A stretch of 11,930 nucleotides of DNA, taken from DP-19 sp041488235 (GTDB lineage Bacteria; Desulfobacterota; Binatia; UTPRO1). The stretch covers positions 1 through 11,930 of the forward strand of contig JBGPOW010000130.1 in assembly GCA_041488235.1 (NCBI GenBank). The letters run 5' to 3'. The translations under genes were made by a program, and so were the position numbers. The notes under the pieces were generated by a model. That model searched no databases. It was not told where the DNA came from and was given only the letters and a program-made list of their open reading frames with translations. This document shows, piece by piece, positions 1 through 6,201 of the stretch (its first letter is position 1; each line of letters starts with the position of its first letter).

Positions 1-792
1 GTTGATCAGGAACAAGGTGACGAGCGAGATCACCAGCAACACCACCGCGATCGCGGTCGCCTCGCCGTATGCGAACTCTTCCAAGCGCGCCACGATCAGC
101 ACCGGCGCGATCTCGGTGCGGTACGGCATGTTGCCCGAGATGAAGACGACGGAGCCGTACTCCCCGAGCGCGCGCGCGAACGCGAGCGCGAACGCGGTGA
201 TCGTCGCCGGCCAGATCGCGGGCAGAAGGACGCGGGTGACCGTCTGCCAGCGATCGGCGCCGAGGCACGCCGCCGCCTCTTCGATGTCGGTGTCGAGATT
301 CTCGATCACCGGCTGCAACGTGCGCACGACGAACGGGAACCCGATGAACGTGAGCACGAGCACGATCCCGAGCCGCGAGTACGCGCCCTGAATGCCGAGC
401 GGCACGAGGAAGCGGCCGAGCCAGCCGTTCTCGACGTAGAGGTCGGAGTAGACGAGCCCGGCGACCGCCGTCGGCAGCGCGAACGGCAGATCGACGAGCG
501 CGTCGAAGATGCCTTTCAGCGGGAACTGGTACCGCACCAGCACCCAGGCGACGAGGACACCGATGACGATGTCGATCGCCGCAGAGACGAATGACGCCCC
601 TACCGTGAGCGTGTACGCGGCGACGGCGCGGTCGCCGGATACCGCATCCCAGAAATTCTGGAATGACAGCGTGCTTGCCTTCACCACGCCCGCGCTGATC
701 GGGATCAGGACGAGCAGGCTCAGGTAAAATATCGTGTAGCCGAGACTCAGTGCGAATCCCGGCAATACACGGCGGTTCACGTCGGTCGTCAT
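1..792 (-). CDS. cysT: Sulfate ABC transporter permease CysT (3' end cut by window edge)
   Basis: This is an inner-membrane permease of the sulfate/thiosulfate ABC importer, which pairs with CysW and the CysA ATPase and receives sulfate from the periplasmic binding protein. I translated it by hand from the reverse strand. It starts MTTDVNRRVLPGF and reads open for 264 codons to the window edge. Family features include hydrophobic segments throughout, DLPFALPTAVAGL near the middle, and the EAA loop EEAAACLGADRWQT followed by RVLLPAIWPATITAFALAF and ALGEYGSVVFISGNMPY. CysT proteins are usually about 275-280 residues, so some 15-20 C-terminal residues lie outside. The start is preceded by GGAGA at a suitable distance and lies 30 bp after the sbp stop, so the two are almost certainly cotranscribed. 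cysW and cysA are expected beyond the left edge. Confidence 0.93.
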   Translation of the reverse strand, partial: MTTDVNRRVLPGFALSLGYTIFYLSLLVLIPISAGVVKASTLSFQNFWDAVSGDRAVAAYTLTVGASFVSAAIDIVIGVLVAWVLVRYQFPLKGIFDALVDLPFALPTAVAGLVYSDLYVENGWLGRFLVPLGIQGAYSRLGIVLVLTFIGFPFVVRTLQPVIENLDTDIEEAAACLGADRWQTVTRVLLPAIWPATITAFALAFARALGEYGSVVFISGNMPYRTEIAPVLIVARLEEFAYGEATAIAVVLLVISLVTLFLIN

Positions 793-822
793 GCGATGTC
801 TCCGCGACGGTCGCGCGTTTCC

Positions 823-1827
823 CTACTTCTTCGGTTTGTAAAAGCTGTCGAAGATCTTGCCGTCGCCGAAGTACTTGTCGTAGGCGTCGTCCCAGCTGCG
901 CGCGATCGCGGTCACCGGGAAACGTTTGATCTCGGGAAAGCTCGCCACGTGCGCGGCAAAGACCTTCTCGTGGATCGGCCGGAAGTAATGCTTGGCGATG
1001 ATCTCTTGGCCTTCGGGAGTGTAGAGGAAGTCGAGATACGCCTTCGCCGCGGCGGCGGTGCCCTTGCGCTTGACGTTGGCGTCGACGATCGCAACCGGCG
1101 GCTCGGCGAGGACGCTGATCGGCGGGTAGACGATCTCGACGGCGCCGCCCGCCTCCTCGACCTCGAGGTGCGCCTCGTTCTCCCAGGTGAGGTGGACGTC
1201 GCCGATCCGCTTCTGCACGAACGTCGTCGTCGAGCCGCGTGCGCCGAGGTCGAGGACGGGGGTTTGCGCGTAGAGCTTGGTCACGAAGGCGAGGGCGTCG
1301 GCTTCCGAGCCGCCGCGTTCGGTGACCGAGCCCCAGGCGGCGAGGAAGCTGAACTTGCCGTTCCCCGACGTCTTCGGATTTGGCGTCACGATCTCCACGC
1401 CGGGCTTCACGACGTCGGGCCAATCCTTGATGCTCTTCGGGTTGCCCTTGCGCACGACGAAGACGATCGTCGACGTGTACGGGCTCGAGTCGTGGGGAAA
1501 CTCCTTGTCCCAGCCGTCGTCGATCAGCTTCGCCTTGCGGATCGCGTCGGTGTCGGGCCACATCGCGAGCGTGACGACGTCGGCCTCGAGGCCGTCGATC
1601 ACGGCGCGCGCCTGCGTGCCGGAGCCGCCGTGCGATTGCTTGATGTCGAGCGCCGTCCCCGTACTCTTCTGGTACGCAGGGATGAAGTGCGCGTTGACGT
1701 CGCGCCAGAGCTCGCGTGTCGGGTCGTAGGAGACGTTCAGCAAGGTCAGCGAGTCGGCGGACGCGACGCGGGCGCCGCCGCTGGACGTGAGCATCGCGAC
1801 GAAAGCGGCGACGAGTATCTTCTTCAT
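823..1827 (-). CDS. sbp: Periplasmic sulfate-binding protein
   Basis: This 334-residue solute-binding protein captures sulfate (or thiosulfate) and hands it to the CysT/CysW permease. It has a Sec signal peptide (MKKILVAAFVAML, cleavage probably near residue 24 after ASA). Sbp/CysP signatures follow in order: LLNVSYDPTRELWRDVN, QSHGGSGTQARAVIDGLEAD, SPYTSTIVFVVRKGNPK, NPKTSGNGKFSFLAAWG, GARGSTTTFVQ, WENEAHLE and YTPEGQEIIAKHYFRP. Length and motif order match E. coli Sbp. The start is fixed by GGAGGA at 1840-1835 on the reverse strand, seven bases before ATG. It is first in the operon and is preceded by an elaborate Cys-codon leader (1844-2316), so expression is probably tied to cysteine supply. 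Sbp and CysP are not separable from sequence alone. Confidence 0.96.
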   Translation of the reverse strand: MKKILVAAFVAMLTSSGGARVASADSLTLLNVSYDPTRELWRDVNAHFIPAYQKSTGTALDIKQSHGGSGTQARAVIDGLEADVVTLAMWPDTDAIRKAKLIDDGWDKEFPHDSSPYTSTIVFVVRKGNPKSIKDWPDVVKPGVEIVTPNPKTSGNGKFSFLAAWGSVTERGGSEADALAFVTKLYAQTPVLDLGARGSTTTFVQKRIGDVHLTWENEAHLEVEEAGGAVEIVYPPISVLAEPPVAIVDANVKRKGTAAAAKAYLDFLYTPEGQEIIAKHYFRPIHEKVFAAHVASFPEIKRFPVTAIARSWDDAYDKYFGDGKIFDSFYKPKK

Positions 1828-1833
1828 CGAAAA

Positions 1834-1841
1834 ATCCTCCG
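1834..1841 (-). promoter_or_regulatory. sbp ribosome binding site
   Basis: CGGAGGA on the reverse strand (1841-1835) lies seven bases before the sbp ATG and fixes that start. It lies three bases downstream of the hairpin 1844-1866. Its CGGAGG is also complementary to CCTCCG lying between the two Cys-Cys pairs of the upstream ORF (1937-1932), so it could be masked. The masking is inference from a 6-bp match. Confidence 0.7.
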
Positions 1842-1843
1842 TG

Positions 1844-1866
1844 GCGCGCCGGATGACCGGTCGCGC
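1844..1866 (-). promoter_or_regulatory. Hairpin just upstream of the sbp ribosome binding site
   Basis: On the reverse strand GCGCG-A-CCGG, loop TCAT, then CCGG-CGCGC: a nine-pair GC stem with one bulged A. It sits between the stop of the Cys-rich upstream ORF (1909) and the sbp SD (1840-1835). It has no T-run directly at its foot, so it is not a classical terminator. A role in gating sbp translation, or as mRNA stabiliser, is inference. Confidence 0.5.
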
Positions 1867-1908
1867 ACTATGGGCACTGCTGGTGGATGTCGGAACGAAC
1901 GAGCGCGG

Positions 1909-2109
1909 CTAGGCCGCGAGACGACAACAGGCGGAGGGACGACAACAGCGGGATCCGGAGGCGGGGAGTGGGGAGGCGGAGAGCGTGGAGACGTGCTGCT
2001 GCACCAGTGTGACGACGCGGATTGACGGCGCCGACGCGCGGACGGCCGTCGTCCGCGCGCGCGGCGCGTCCAGCTGTTGTTTGCCATCGGTTTTCATATC
2101 GGCGCTCAT
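1909..2109 (-). CDS. Small upstream ORF with two Cys-Cys-Arg blocks (candidate second leader peptide)
   Basis: A 66-residue reading frame lies between the attenuator terminator and sbp. It starts MSADMKTDGKQQLDAPRA, preceded by AGGTGA at good SD spacing, and ends GSRCCRPSACCRLAA. All four Cys codons are TGT and form two TGT-TGT-CGT blocks within the last 13 residues. TGT is otherwise rare in this window. There is no signal peptide, membrane segment or recognisable domain; the middle is low-complexity Ala/Ser/Arg/Pro. The placement suggests a regulatory ORF rather than a functional protein. A ribosome waiting for Cys-tRNA would sit over CCTCCG (1937-1932), which can pair with the sbp SD. It could instead be a fortuitous ORF in GC-rich DNA; the SD and the clustered TGT codons argue against that. 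Confidence 0.55.
   Translation of the reverse strand: MSADMKTDGKQQLDAPRARTTAVRASAPSIRVVTLVQQHVSTLSASPLPASGSRCCRPSACCRLAA
2036..2058 (-). promoter_or_regulatory. Perfect 9-bp hairpin inside the upstream ORF
   Basis: GCGCGGACG and CGTCCGCGC flank a five-base loop within the 66-codon upstream ORF of the sulfate leader. No T-run follows on either strand. It is a structural element of the leader RNA or a product of base composition. Confidence 0.35.
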
Positions 2110-2138
2110 GTGTTCACCTGACTCACGTTGCACAAACG

Positions 2139-2173
2139 AAAAAGGCCCGGGGGCTTGCGCCTCCCGGGCCTTT
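2139..2173 (-). terminator. Rho-independent attenuator terminator of the sulfate operon
   Basis: On the reverse strand AAAGGCCCGGG, bulged A, GGC, tetraloop GCAA (GNRA type), GCC, CCCGGGCCTTT, then TTCG. This gives 14 pairs with one bulge and five consecutive T (2143-2139). The T-run exists only in the direction reading toward sbp. It lies 21 bases after the stop of the polycysteine leader peptide. Its 5' arm AGGCCCGG (2171-2164) is complementary to CCGGGGCCT inside the leader ORF (2241-2233), with a single bulged G, giving an antiterminator alternative. A simpler reading as the terminator of the SnoaL-like gene is possible, but the promoter at 2288-2316 lies between the two. Confidence 0.88.
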
Positions 2174-2194
2174 GGTACGCGTAGGGTTGTTCGA

Positions 2195-2278
2195 TCAGCC
2201 GATGCCGACCGCGACGCGACCGTGGGCGAAGGAGGCCCCGGAGAAGAGACAGCAACAACAGGTCGCGTTCGAAAACAT
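2195..2278 (-). CDS. Polycysteine leader peptide controlling the sulfate-uptake operon
   Basis: This is a 27-residue ORF starting MFSNATCCCCLFSGAS and ending VAVGIG, with Cys at residues 7-10 encoded TGT TGT TGC TGT. An in-frame TAG lies a short way upstream, and ATG is the only usable start. There is no SD. The promoter (-10 at 2293-2288) puts the transcription start near 2281, three bases or fewer before ATG, so translation would be essentially leaderless. The stop at 2195 is followed 21 bases later by the terminator. When Cys-tRNA is short, a ribosome stalled on the Cys run would favour pairing of CCGGGGCCT (2241-2233) with the terminator 5' arm and allow read-through into sbp-cysT. The architecture parallels the leaderless polycysteine ORFs reported as cysteine-responsive attenuators in mycobacteria. 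The mechanism here is inferred from sequence. Confidence 0.85.
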   Translation of the reverse strand: MFSNATCCCCLFSGASFAHGRVAVGIG

Positions 2279-2287
2279 CGTGCGCTG

Positions 2288-2316
2288 CTTATTCCGGATC
2301 GCCTACGACGTGTCAA
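2288..2316 (-). promoter_or_regulatory. Sigma70-type promoter of the sulfate operon leader
   Basis: On the reverse strand TTGACA (2316-2311, perfect -35), a 17-bp spacer and AATAAG (2293-2288, four of six matches to TATAAT). The predicted start is near 2281, directly at the polycysteine leader ATG (2278). It sits just downstream of the stop of the SnoaL-like gene (2338). Confidence 0.75.
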
Positions 2317-2337
2317 GCAGCCTTTTGACGGTTGCAT

Positions 2338-2721
2338 CTATGGACGTGTCCCGAGCTCGTGGACGACGCTGATCGTCTCGACGGGCTCCATGTAGAGCCG
2401 ACTCGACGCGATCATGCCGTCGCGAACGCGGATGATGACGACGCCGCGGAGGTCGAAGGGCTCACCGGTGTGCTGCGTGCCGTGCCACCTCCACTCGACC
2501 CATTCGTCGTCGCCCGCGGCCGTCGTGGCGACGATCTCGGCGGTGAAATCCGGGATGTGCGCGAAGAACGTCGACCAGTGAAGGCGGACGGTGTCACGGC
2601 CGGTGAACACGCGCCGCGGATGCACAGGTTGCTCGCTGCGGTAGTCGGCGACGAAGATGGCGACGAATGCCTCGAGGTCGTGGCGATTGATCGCGTCGCT
2701 GAGGTAACGGGCGATGGACAT
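2338..2721 (-). CDS. SnoaL-like / NTF2-fold protein (127 aa)
   Basis: This is a small cytosolic NTF2-like protein of the SnoaL/ester-cyclase type. The cues are SIARYLSDAINRHDLEAFVA at the N-terminus (the typical helix with HDLE), VADYRSEQPVHP, FTGRDTVRLHWSTFFAHIPD, a beta region WVEWRWHGTQHTGEPFDLRG, and VVIIRVRDGMIASSRLYME. The start at 2721 is chosen because AGGAGGA precedes ATG at ideal spacing. The frame stays open upstream to 2877, but that extension reads as low-complexity sequence over the divergent promoter. Members of this fold range from polyketide cyclases to isomerases and proteins without known activity, so the substrate cannot be named. It is divergent from the AraC-family gene, which could regulate it. 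Confidence 0.85.
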   Translation of the reverse strand: MSIARYLSDAINRHDLEAFVAIFVADYRSEQPVHPRRVFTGRDTVRLHWSTFFAHIPDFTAEIVATTAAGDDEWVEWRWHGTQHTGEPFDLRGVVIIRVRDGMIASSRLYMEPVETISVVHELGTRP

Positions 2722-2779
2722 GCGAGGTCCTCCTCGCGACATCTGTACCGTGCACGCGGTCCGCGATCCTACGGCCGGG

Positions 2780-2879
2780 GCGGCCGAAAGCGTTGTCCAA
2801 AGCGGCCAGTCGACGGCTTCGGCGCCGCCGACGCGCGCCGCGCTCTCCAAGCTCTCGGGTATGGTACGCTCCAGCATAC
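2780..2879. promoter_or_regulatory. Divergent control region with candidate operator repeats
   Basis: The 167-bp gap between the SnoaL-like and AraC-family starts holds GCGGCC twice at a 22-bp period (2780 and 2802), the two-helical-turn spacing typical of AraC-type half-sites. It also holds GTATG (2859-2863) and CATAC (2875-2879) as an inverted repeat just before the regulator's SD. GC-rich composition makes short matches cheap, so these are candidates only. Confidence 0.3.
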
Positions 2880-2888
2880 GAGGTGCGA

Positions 2889-3932
2889 ATGATCCCGGTC
2901 GGGCCGCGTCTCTCGACGATGTCGGCGCGGGTGCTGCCGCTGGTGAGCGCTGCGTTGCGTGCGGCAGGTGTCGACGAGGCGAACGTCGGCGCGCGGCTCG
3001 GTATGTCGGCCGCGGAACCTGAGGATTCTGACGTCAGGATCTCACACGCGCTCGCGTTCGACCTCTTCGACGCCGCGGCGGAGGCGACCGGCGACGACGC
3101 CTTCGGGCTGCACGCGAGCGAATGCCTCGAGCCCGGCATGCTCGGCACCGTCGACCACCTGCTGCGTTGCAGCCGGACGCTCGGCGACGCGCTGCTGCGG
3201 GCGCGGCGCTATCAACGTCTCATTCAAGATGCGGAGTTGCTGCTCGATCAGCGCGGGGCGCGCGTCACGCAGTCGTATCGACTCGGCTGCGGCTTCCCGA
3301 TGCCGCGGCAGTTCGCCGAGTGCATCCTCGCGGGCGCCGTCACGTGGACGCGGCAGATGACGGGGCGCGCGCTCGATCCGGTCGAGGTCCGGTTCAGCCA
3401 CCCGCGTCCGCGCGACATCAGCGAGCACGAGCGCATGTTCGGACGGGCGCGGCTGCGCTTCGGCAGCGAAGAGAACAGCGTCGCCTTCCCGGCATTCGCG
3501 ACCGAGCTTCCGCTCGTCGATGCCAACGAGCGGCTGGCGGCGGTCCTCGAGCGATATGCGCGCGACCTCGTTTCGCGGCTGCCGCGGGCGACGCGGTTCA
3601 CCGACCGCGTGCGCGCCGTCATGGCGGACGATCTGCACCGCGGCGTGGTGCGCGCCGCCGCCGTCGCGGCGTCCCTGCGCGTCAGTCCACGCACGCTGCG
3701 GCGTCGATTACACGACGAGCGAACGACCGCACGTCGCCTGCTCGACGAGCTGCGCCGGGAGCTGGCGCTGGCGTATCTCCGACAGCGAGTGGGCATCGGT
3801 GAGATCGCATTCGCGCTGCGCTACGCGGACGTGAGCGCCTTCTCGAAGGCGTTCAAACGCTGGACGGGGCGATCACCCGGCGGCTACCACCGCGCCGCGA
3901 CGCGTGACGGGCGCGCCGGCGATCGCTGGTGA
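2889..3932 (+). CDS. AraC-family transcriptional regulator (arabinose-binding-type N-domain)
   Basis: This is a 347-residue DNA-binding regulator. The N-terminal two thirds match the AraC 'arabinose-binding domain' type seen in OruR/ArgR-like regulators: LPLVSAALRAAGVDEANVGARLG, LAFDLFDAAAEATGDDAFGLH, LGTVDHLLRCSRTLGDALLRA, then VEVRFSHPRPRDISEHERMFG. The C-terminal HTH_18 pair spans about residues 245-336: AAAVAASLRVSPRTLRRRL as first helix-turn-helix and IGEIAFALRYADVSAFSKAF with KRWTGRSPGGYHR as the second, with the hallmark SAFSKAFKRWTG-SP. GAGG five bases before ATG fixes the start at 2889; the open frame to 2793 is an Arg-rich artefact. The ligand is unknown. Targets could be the divergent SnoaL-like gene or the acyl-CoA dehydrogenase pair 56 bp downstream, whose products suggest lipid or terpenoid catabolism. 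Confidence 0.93.
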   Translation: MIPVGPRLSTMSARVLPLVSAALRAAGVDEANVGARLGMSAAEPEDSDVRISHALAFDLFDAAAEATGDDAFGLHASECLEPGMLGTVDHLLRCSRTLGDALLRARRYQRLIQDAELLLDQRGARVTQSYRLGCGFPMPRQFAECILAGAVTWTRQMTGRALDPVEVRFSHPRPRDISEHERMFGRARLRFGSEENSVAFPAFATELPLVDANERLAAVLERYARDLVSRLPRATRFTDRVRAVMADDLHRGVVRAAAVAASLRVSPRTLRRRLHDERTTARRLLDELRRELALAYLRQRVGIGEIAFALRYADVSAFSKAFKRWTGRSPGGYHRAATRDGRAGDRW

Positions 3933-3988
3933 TACCCGGCTCGCCGCGCTATGCATTTCGTCGCATCCACGTTCCCACAGGAGCCTCC

Positions 3989-5134
3989 ATGGCAAGCGAC
4001 ATCTACGACACCCCCGAGCACGAGCTCTTCCGCCAAACCGTTCGGAAGTTCGTCCAAGAGGAGCTGGCGCCACGTGCGCGCGAGTTCGACCAGATGGGGC
4101 GCATCGACAAGCGGCTCTACAAGAAGATGGGCGACCTCGGGATGCTCGGCCTGCGCTACGACCCGAAGTGGGGCGGCTCGGGCCTCGACTGGTCGTTCAC
4201 CGCGGTGATGTTCGAGGAGATCGCGCGTTGCGACAACGCCGGCGTGACGATGGGCATCTCGGTGCAGACCGACATGGCGACGCCGTCGCTGCACCAGTTC
4301 GGCTCCGACGAGCTGCGCCGGCGCTACCTCGTGCCGGCGGTGAAAGGCGAGATGGTCACGGCGATCGCCGTCACCGAGCCCGACGCCGGCTCCGACGTCG
4401 CGTCGATCAAGACGCGTGCGGTCCGCGACGGTGACGACTGGGTGATCAACGGCTCGAAGATCTACATCACGAACGCCGCGACCGCCGATTGGCTCTGTCT
4501 CCTCGCCGTCACCGATCCCGAGGCCGGCTACGGCGGCTTCTCGCAGATCGTCGTCCCGACCGACTCGCCCGGGTTCAGCTACCAGCTCCTCGACAAGATC
4601 GGGAACCTCGGGTCGGACACCGGGCTCCTCTTCTTCGAGGACGTGCGCGTGCCGGTGACGAACACGATCGGCGACATCGGGCGCGGCTTCCAGCAGCAGA
4701 TGATGCAGTTCCAGGACGAGCGCCTGATCGCGTGCGTCAGCAGCAGCGCGGGCTCGAAGGCGTTGTGGGAGGAGACGCGGCGCTATTGCGAGGAGCGCGT
4801 CGTCTTCAAGAAGCCGCTCAGTAAGATGCAGGTGACGCAGTTCAAGCTCGTCGAGATGCTGACCGAGATCACCGCCGCCCGCGAGCTCACCCATCACTGC
4901 ATCCGCAAGCGCATCAAGAACGAGGACGCGACGATGGAGATCTCGATGGCGAAGCTCTTCTGCGGCCGCATGGCGCGCTACGTCGCCGACGAGTGCATCC
5001 AGCTCCACGGCGGCTTCGGCTACATGCGCGAGAGCAGAGCCGGCCGGGCGTTCGTCGACACGCGCCTCATCTCGATCGGCGGCGGCGCCGACGAGGTGAT
5101 GATCCATTACATGGCGAAGATGCTGGGTCTCTGA
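3989..5134 (+). CDS. Acyl-CoA dehydrogenase, AtuD (citronellyl-CoA dehydrogenase)-like clade
   Basis: This is a 381-residue flavoenzyme catalysing alpha,beta-dehydrogenation of an acyl-CoA, passing electrons to electron-transfer flavoprotein. The N-terminal helical domain is about residues 1-117. The middle beta domain carries AVTEPDAGSDVASIKT and INGSKIYITNAATADWLCLL (FAD contacts). The C-terminal helical domain is about 228-381, with LHGGFGYMRESRAGRAFVDT. The usual C-terminal catalytic Glu (YEGT type) is replaced by SIGGGADEVM. A Glu in QFQDERL (residue 244) matches the position of the base in isovaleryl-CoA and long-chain dehydrogenases. QFQ(D/E)ERL with RLISIGGGADEVM is, from memory, the AtuD pattern. 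AGGAG before ATG at 3989 supports the start. No other atu genes are visible, so the true substrate (branched or terpenoid acyl-CoA) is inference. It is probably cotranscribed with the next gene. Confidence 0.92.
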   Translation: MASDIYDTPEHELFRQTVRKFVQEELAPRAREFDQMGRIDKRLYKKMGDLGMLGLRYDPKWGGSGLDWSFTAVMFEEIARCDNAGVTMGISVQTDMATPSLHQFGSDELRRRYLVPAVKGEMVTAIAVTEPDAGSDVASIKTRAVRDGDDWVINGSKIYITNAATADWLCLLAVTDPEAGYGGFSQIVVPTDSPGFSYQLLDKIGNLGSDTGLLFFEDVRVPVTNTIGDIGRGFQQQMMQFQDERLIACVSSSAGSKALWEETRRYCEERVVFKKPLSKMQVTQFKLVEMLTEITAARELTHHCIRKRIKNEDATMEISMAKLFCGRMARYVADECIQLHGGFGYMRESRAGRAFVDTRLISIGGGADEVMIHYMAKMLGL

Positions 5135-5145
5135 GTACTGCCCGC

Positions 5146-6123
5146 GTGACGACGCTCGTCACCGGCGCGACCGGGACTGTCGGCCACGCGATCGTGCGTG
5201 CGCTGCTCGCGCGCGGCCGGCGCGTGCGCGCGCTCGTGCGCGACGCCGCGCGCGCGCGGCTGTGCGTGCCGGCCGACGTCGAGCTCGTCGTCGGCGACGT
5301 CACCGATCGCGCGTCCGTGGAACGCGCGGTTCGCGATTGCGCCGTGGTCTACCACGCGTCGGGCCTTCCCGAGCAGTGGCTTCCCGACCCGCGGCGCTTC
5401 GACGAGGTGAACGTCGCGGGTACGCGCCACGTCGTCGACGCGGCGCTCTCCGCGCGCGTGACGGCGTTCCTCTACACGAGCACGATCGACGTCTTCACGA
5501 TGCGTCCCGGTGTCGAGTTCGACGAGCGCGAGCTCGATCCGCGATCGAAGGCGACGGCGTACGAGCGGTCGAAGCAGGCGGCGGATCGCGTGGTCACCGA
5601 CGCGCTCGCCCGCGGCTTGCCGGCGCGCTTTCTTCACCCGTCCGGCGTCTACGGTCCGGCGCCGGTGACGACCGGCGTGAACGAATTCGTGAAGCGCCTG
5701 GCGCGACGGCAGATCCCGATGCTGCTGCCGGGCGGCTTCCCGCTCGTCTTCTCGGACGACGTCGCCGCCGGCCATCTCGCTGCCGAGGATCGCGCGCCGA
5801 TCGGGGCGCGGTTCATTTTGAGCGAGTCCTACCGGCGTCTCGATGCGCTCGCACGCGCGGTCGCCGCGGCGGTGCCGGGCACGCGCGTGCCGCCCGTCCT
5901 GCCGATGTGGGTCGCACGCGCGGTCTCGGAGACCGGCGAGCTGGCGTCACGTCTCACGCGGCGACCGCCGCTCATTCCGAGCGGTCAGCTGCACTTCCTC
6001 GCGATGGACGTTCGCCCGTCCGCCGCTCGGGCGCGCACCGAGCTCGATTGGCGTCCCGTCGAATTCGAGGAAGGCTTGCGTCGCACGCTCGAGGATCTCC
6101 GCGGCCGCGGCGAGATTCCGTGA
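5146..6123 (+). CDS. NAD(P)-dependent epimerase/reductase (extended SDR)
   Basis: This is a 325-residue extended short-chain dehydrogenase of the epimerase / 3-beta-hydroxysteroid dehydrogenase / dihydroflavonol-reductase type. The nucleotide-binding Gly motif TLVTGATGTVGHAIVRALL is at the extreme N-terminus, VVGDVTD gives the adenine-side Asp, and SGVYGPAP and FVFSDD-like FPLVFSDDVAAGHL follow. The active-site YxxxK is YERSK (Tyr139, Lys143), with Ser/Thr in LYTSTIDVF. The start is GTG at 5146, eleven bases after the dehydrogenase stop. No strong SD is seen, so translational coupling is likely. Cotranscription with an AtuD-like dehydrogenase suggests reduction or epimerisation of a lipid, terpenoid or steroid intermediate. 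The substrate cannot be deduced. Confidence 0.88.
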   Translation: MTTLVTGATGTVGHAIVRALLARGRRVRALVRDAARARLCVPADVELVVGDVTDRASVERAVRDCAVVYHASGLPEQWLPDPRRFDEVNVAGTRHVVDAALSARVTAFLYTSTIDVFTMRPGVEFDERELDPRSKATAYERSKQAADRVVTDALARGLPARFLHPSGVYGPAPVTTGVNEFVKRLARRQIPMLLPGGFPLVFSDDVAAGHLAAEDRAPIGARFILSESYRRLDALARAVAAAVPGTRVPPVLPMWVARAVSETGELASRLTRRPPLIPSGQLHFLAMDVRPSAARARTELDWRPVEFEEGLRRTLEDLRGRGEIP

Positions 6124-6165
6124 CCGTTTCACGGGCACGGGACCGATCTGCCGCCGGCCGGCGCT

Positions 6166-6194
6166 TTGACGCGCGCGCCGAACCGCGCTACAGA
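6166..6194 (+). promoter_or_regulatory. Promoter of the DAHP synthase leader
   Basis: TTGACG (6166-6171), a 17-bp spacer, and TACAGA (6189-6194) as a weak -10. Transcription would start at about 6201-6202, exactly at the GTG of the aromatic leader peptide. The layout matches the promoter of the Cys leader at 2288-2316. Confidence 0.6.
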
Positions 6195-6201
6195 TCGGCT
6201 C

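Noticed and set aside
1985..2395. Plus-strand GTG-started ORF beginning METCCCTSV, also Cys-rich
   Set aside because: It is antisense to the upstream Cys ORF of the sulfate leader, has no SD or promoter, and is followed by no T-run terminator. Its Cys codons arise from the complement of the minus-strand leader.
2793..2888. 32-residue N-terminal extension of the AraC-family regulator
   Set aside because: It is Arg/Ser-rich, unlike the family, and overlaps the divergent promoter region; GAGG five bases before ATG 2889 marks the true start.
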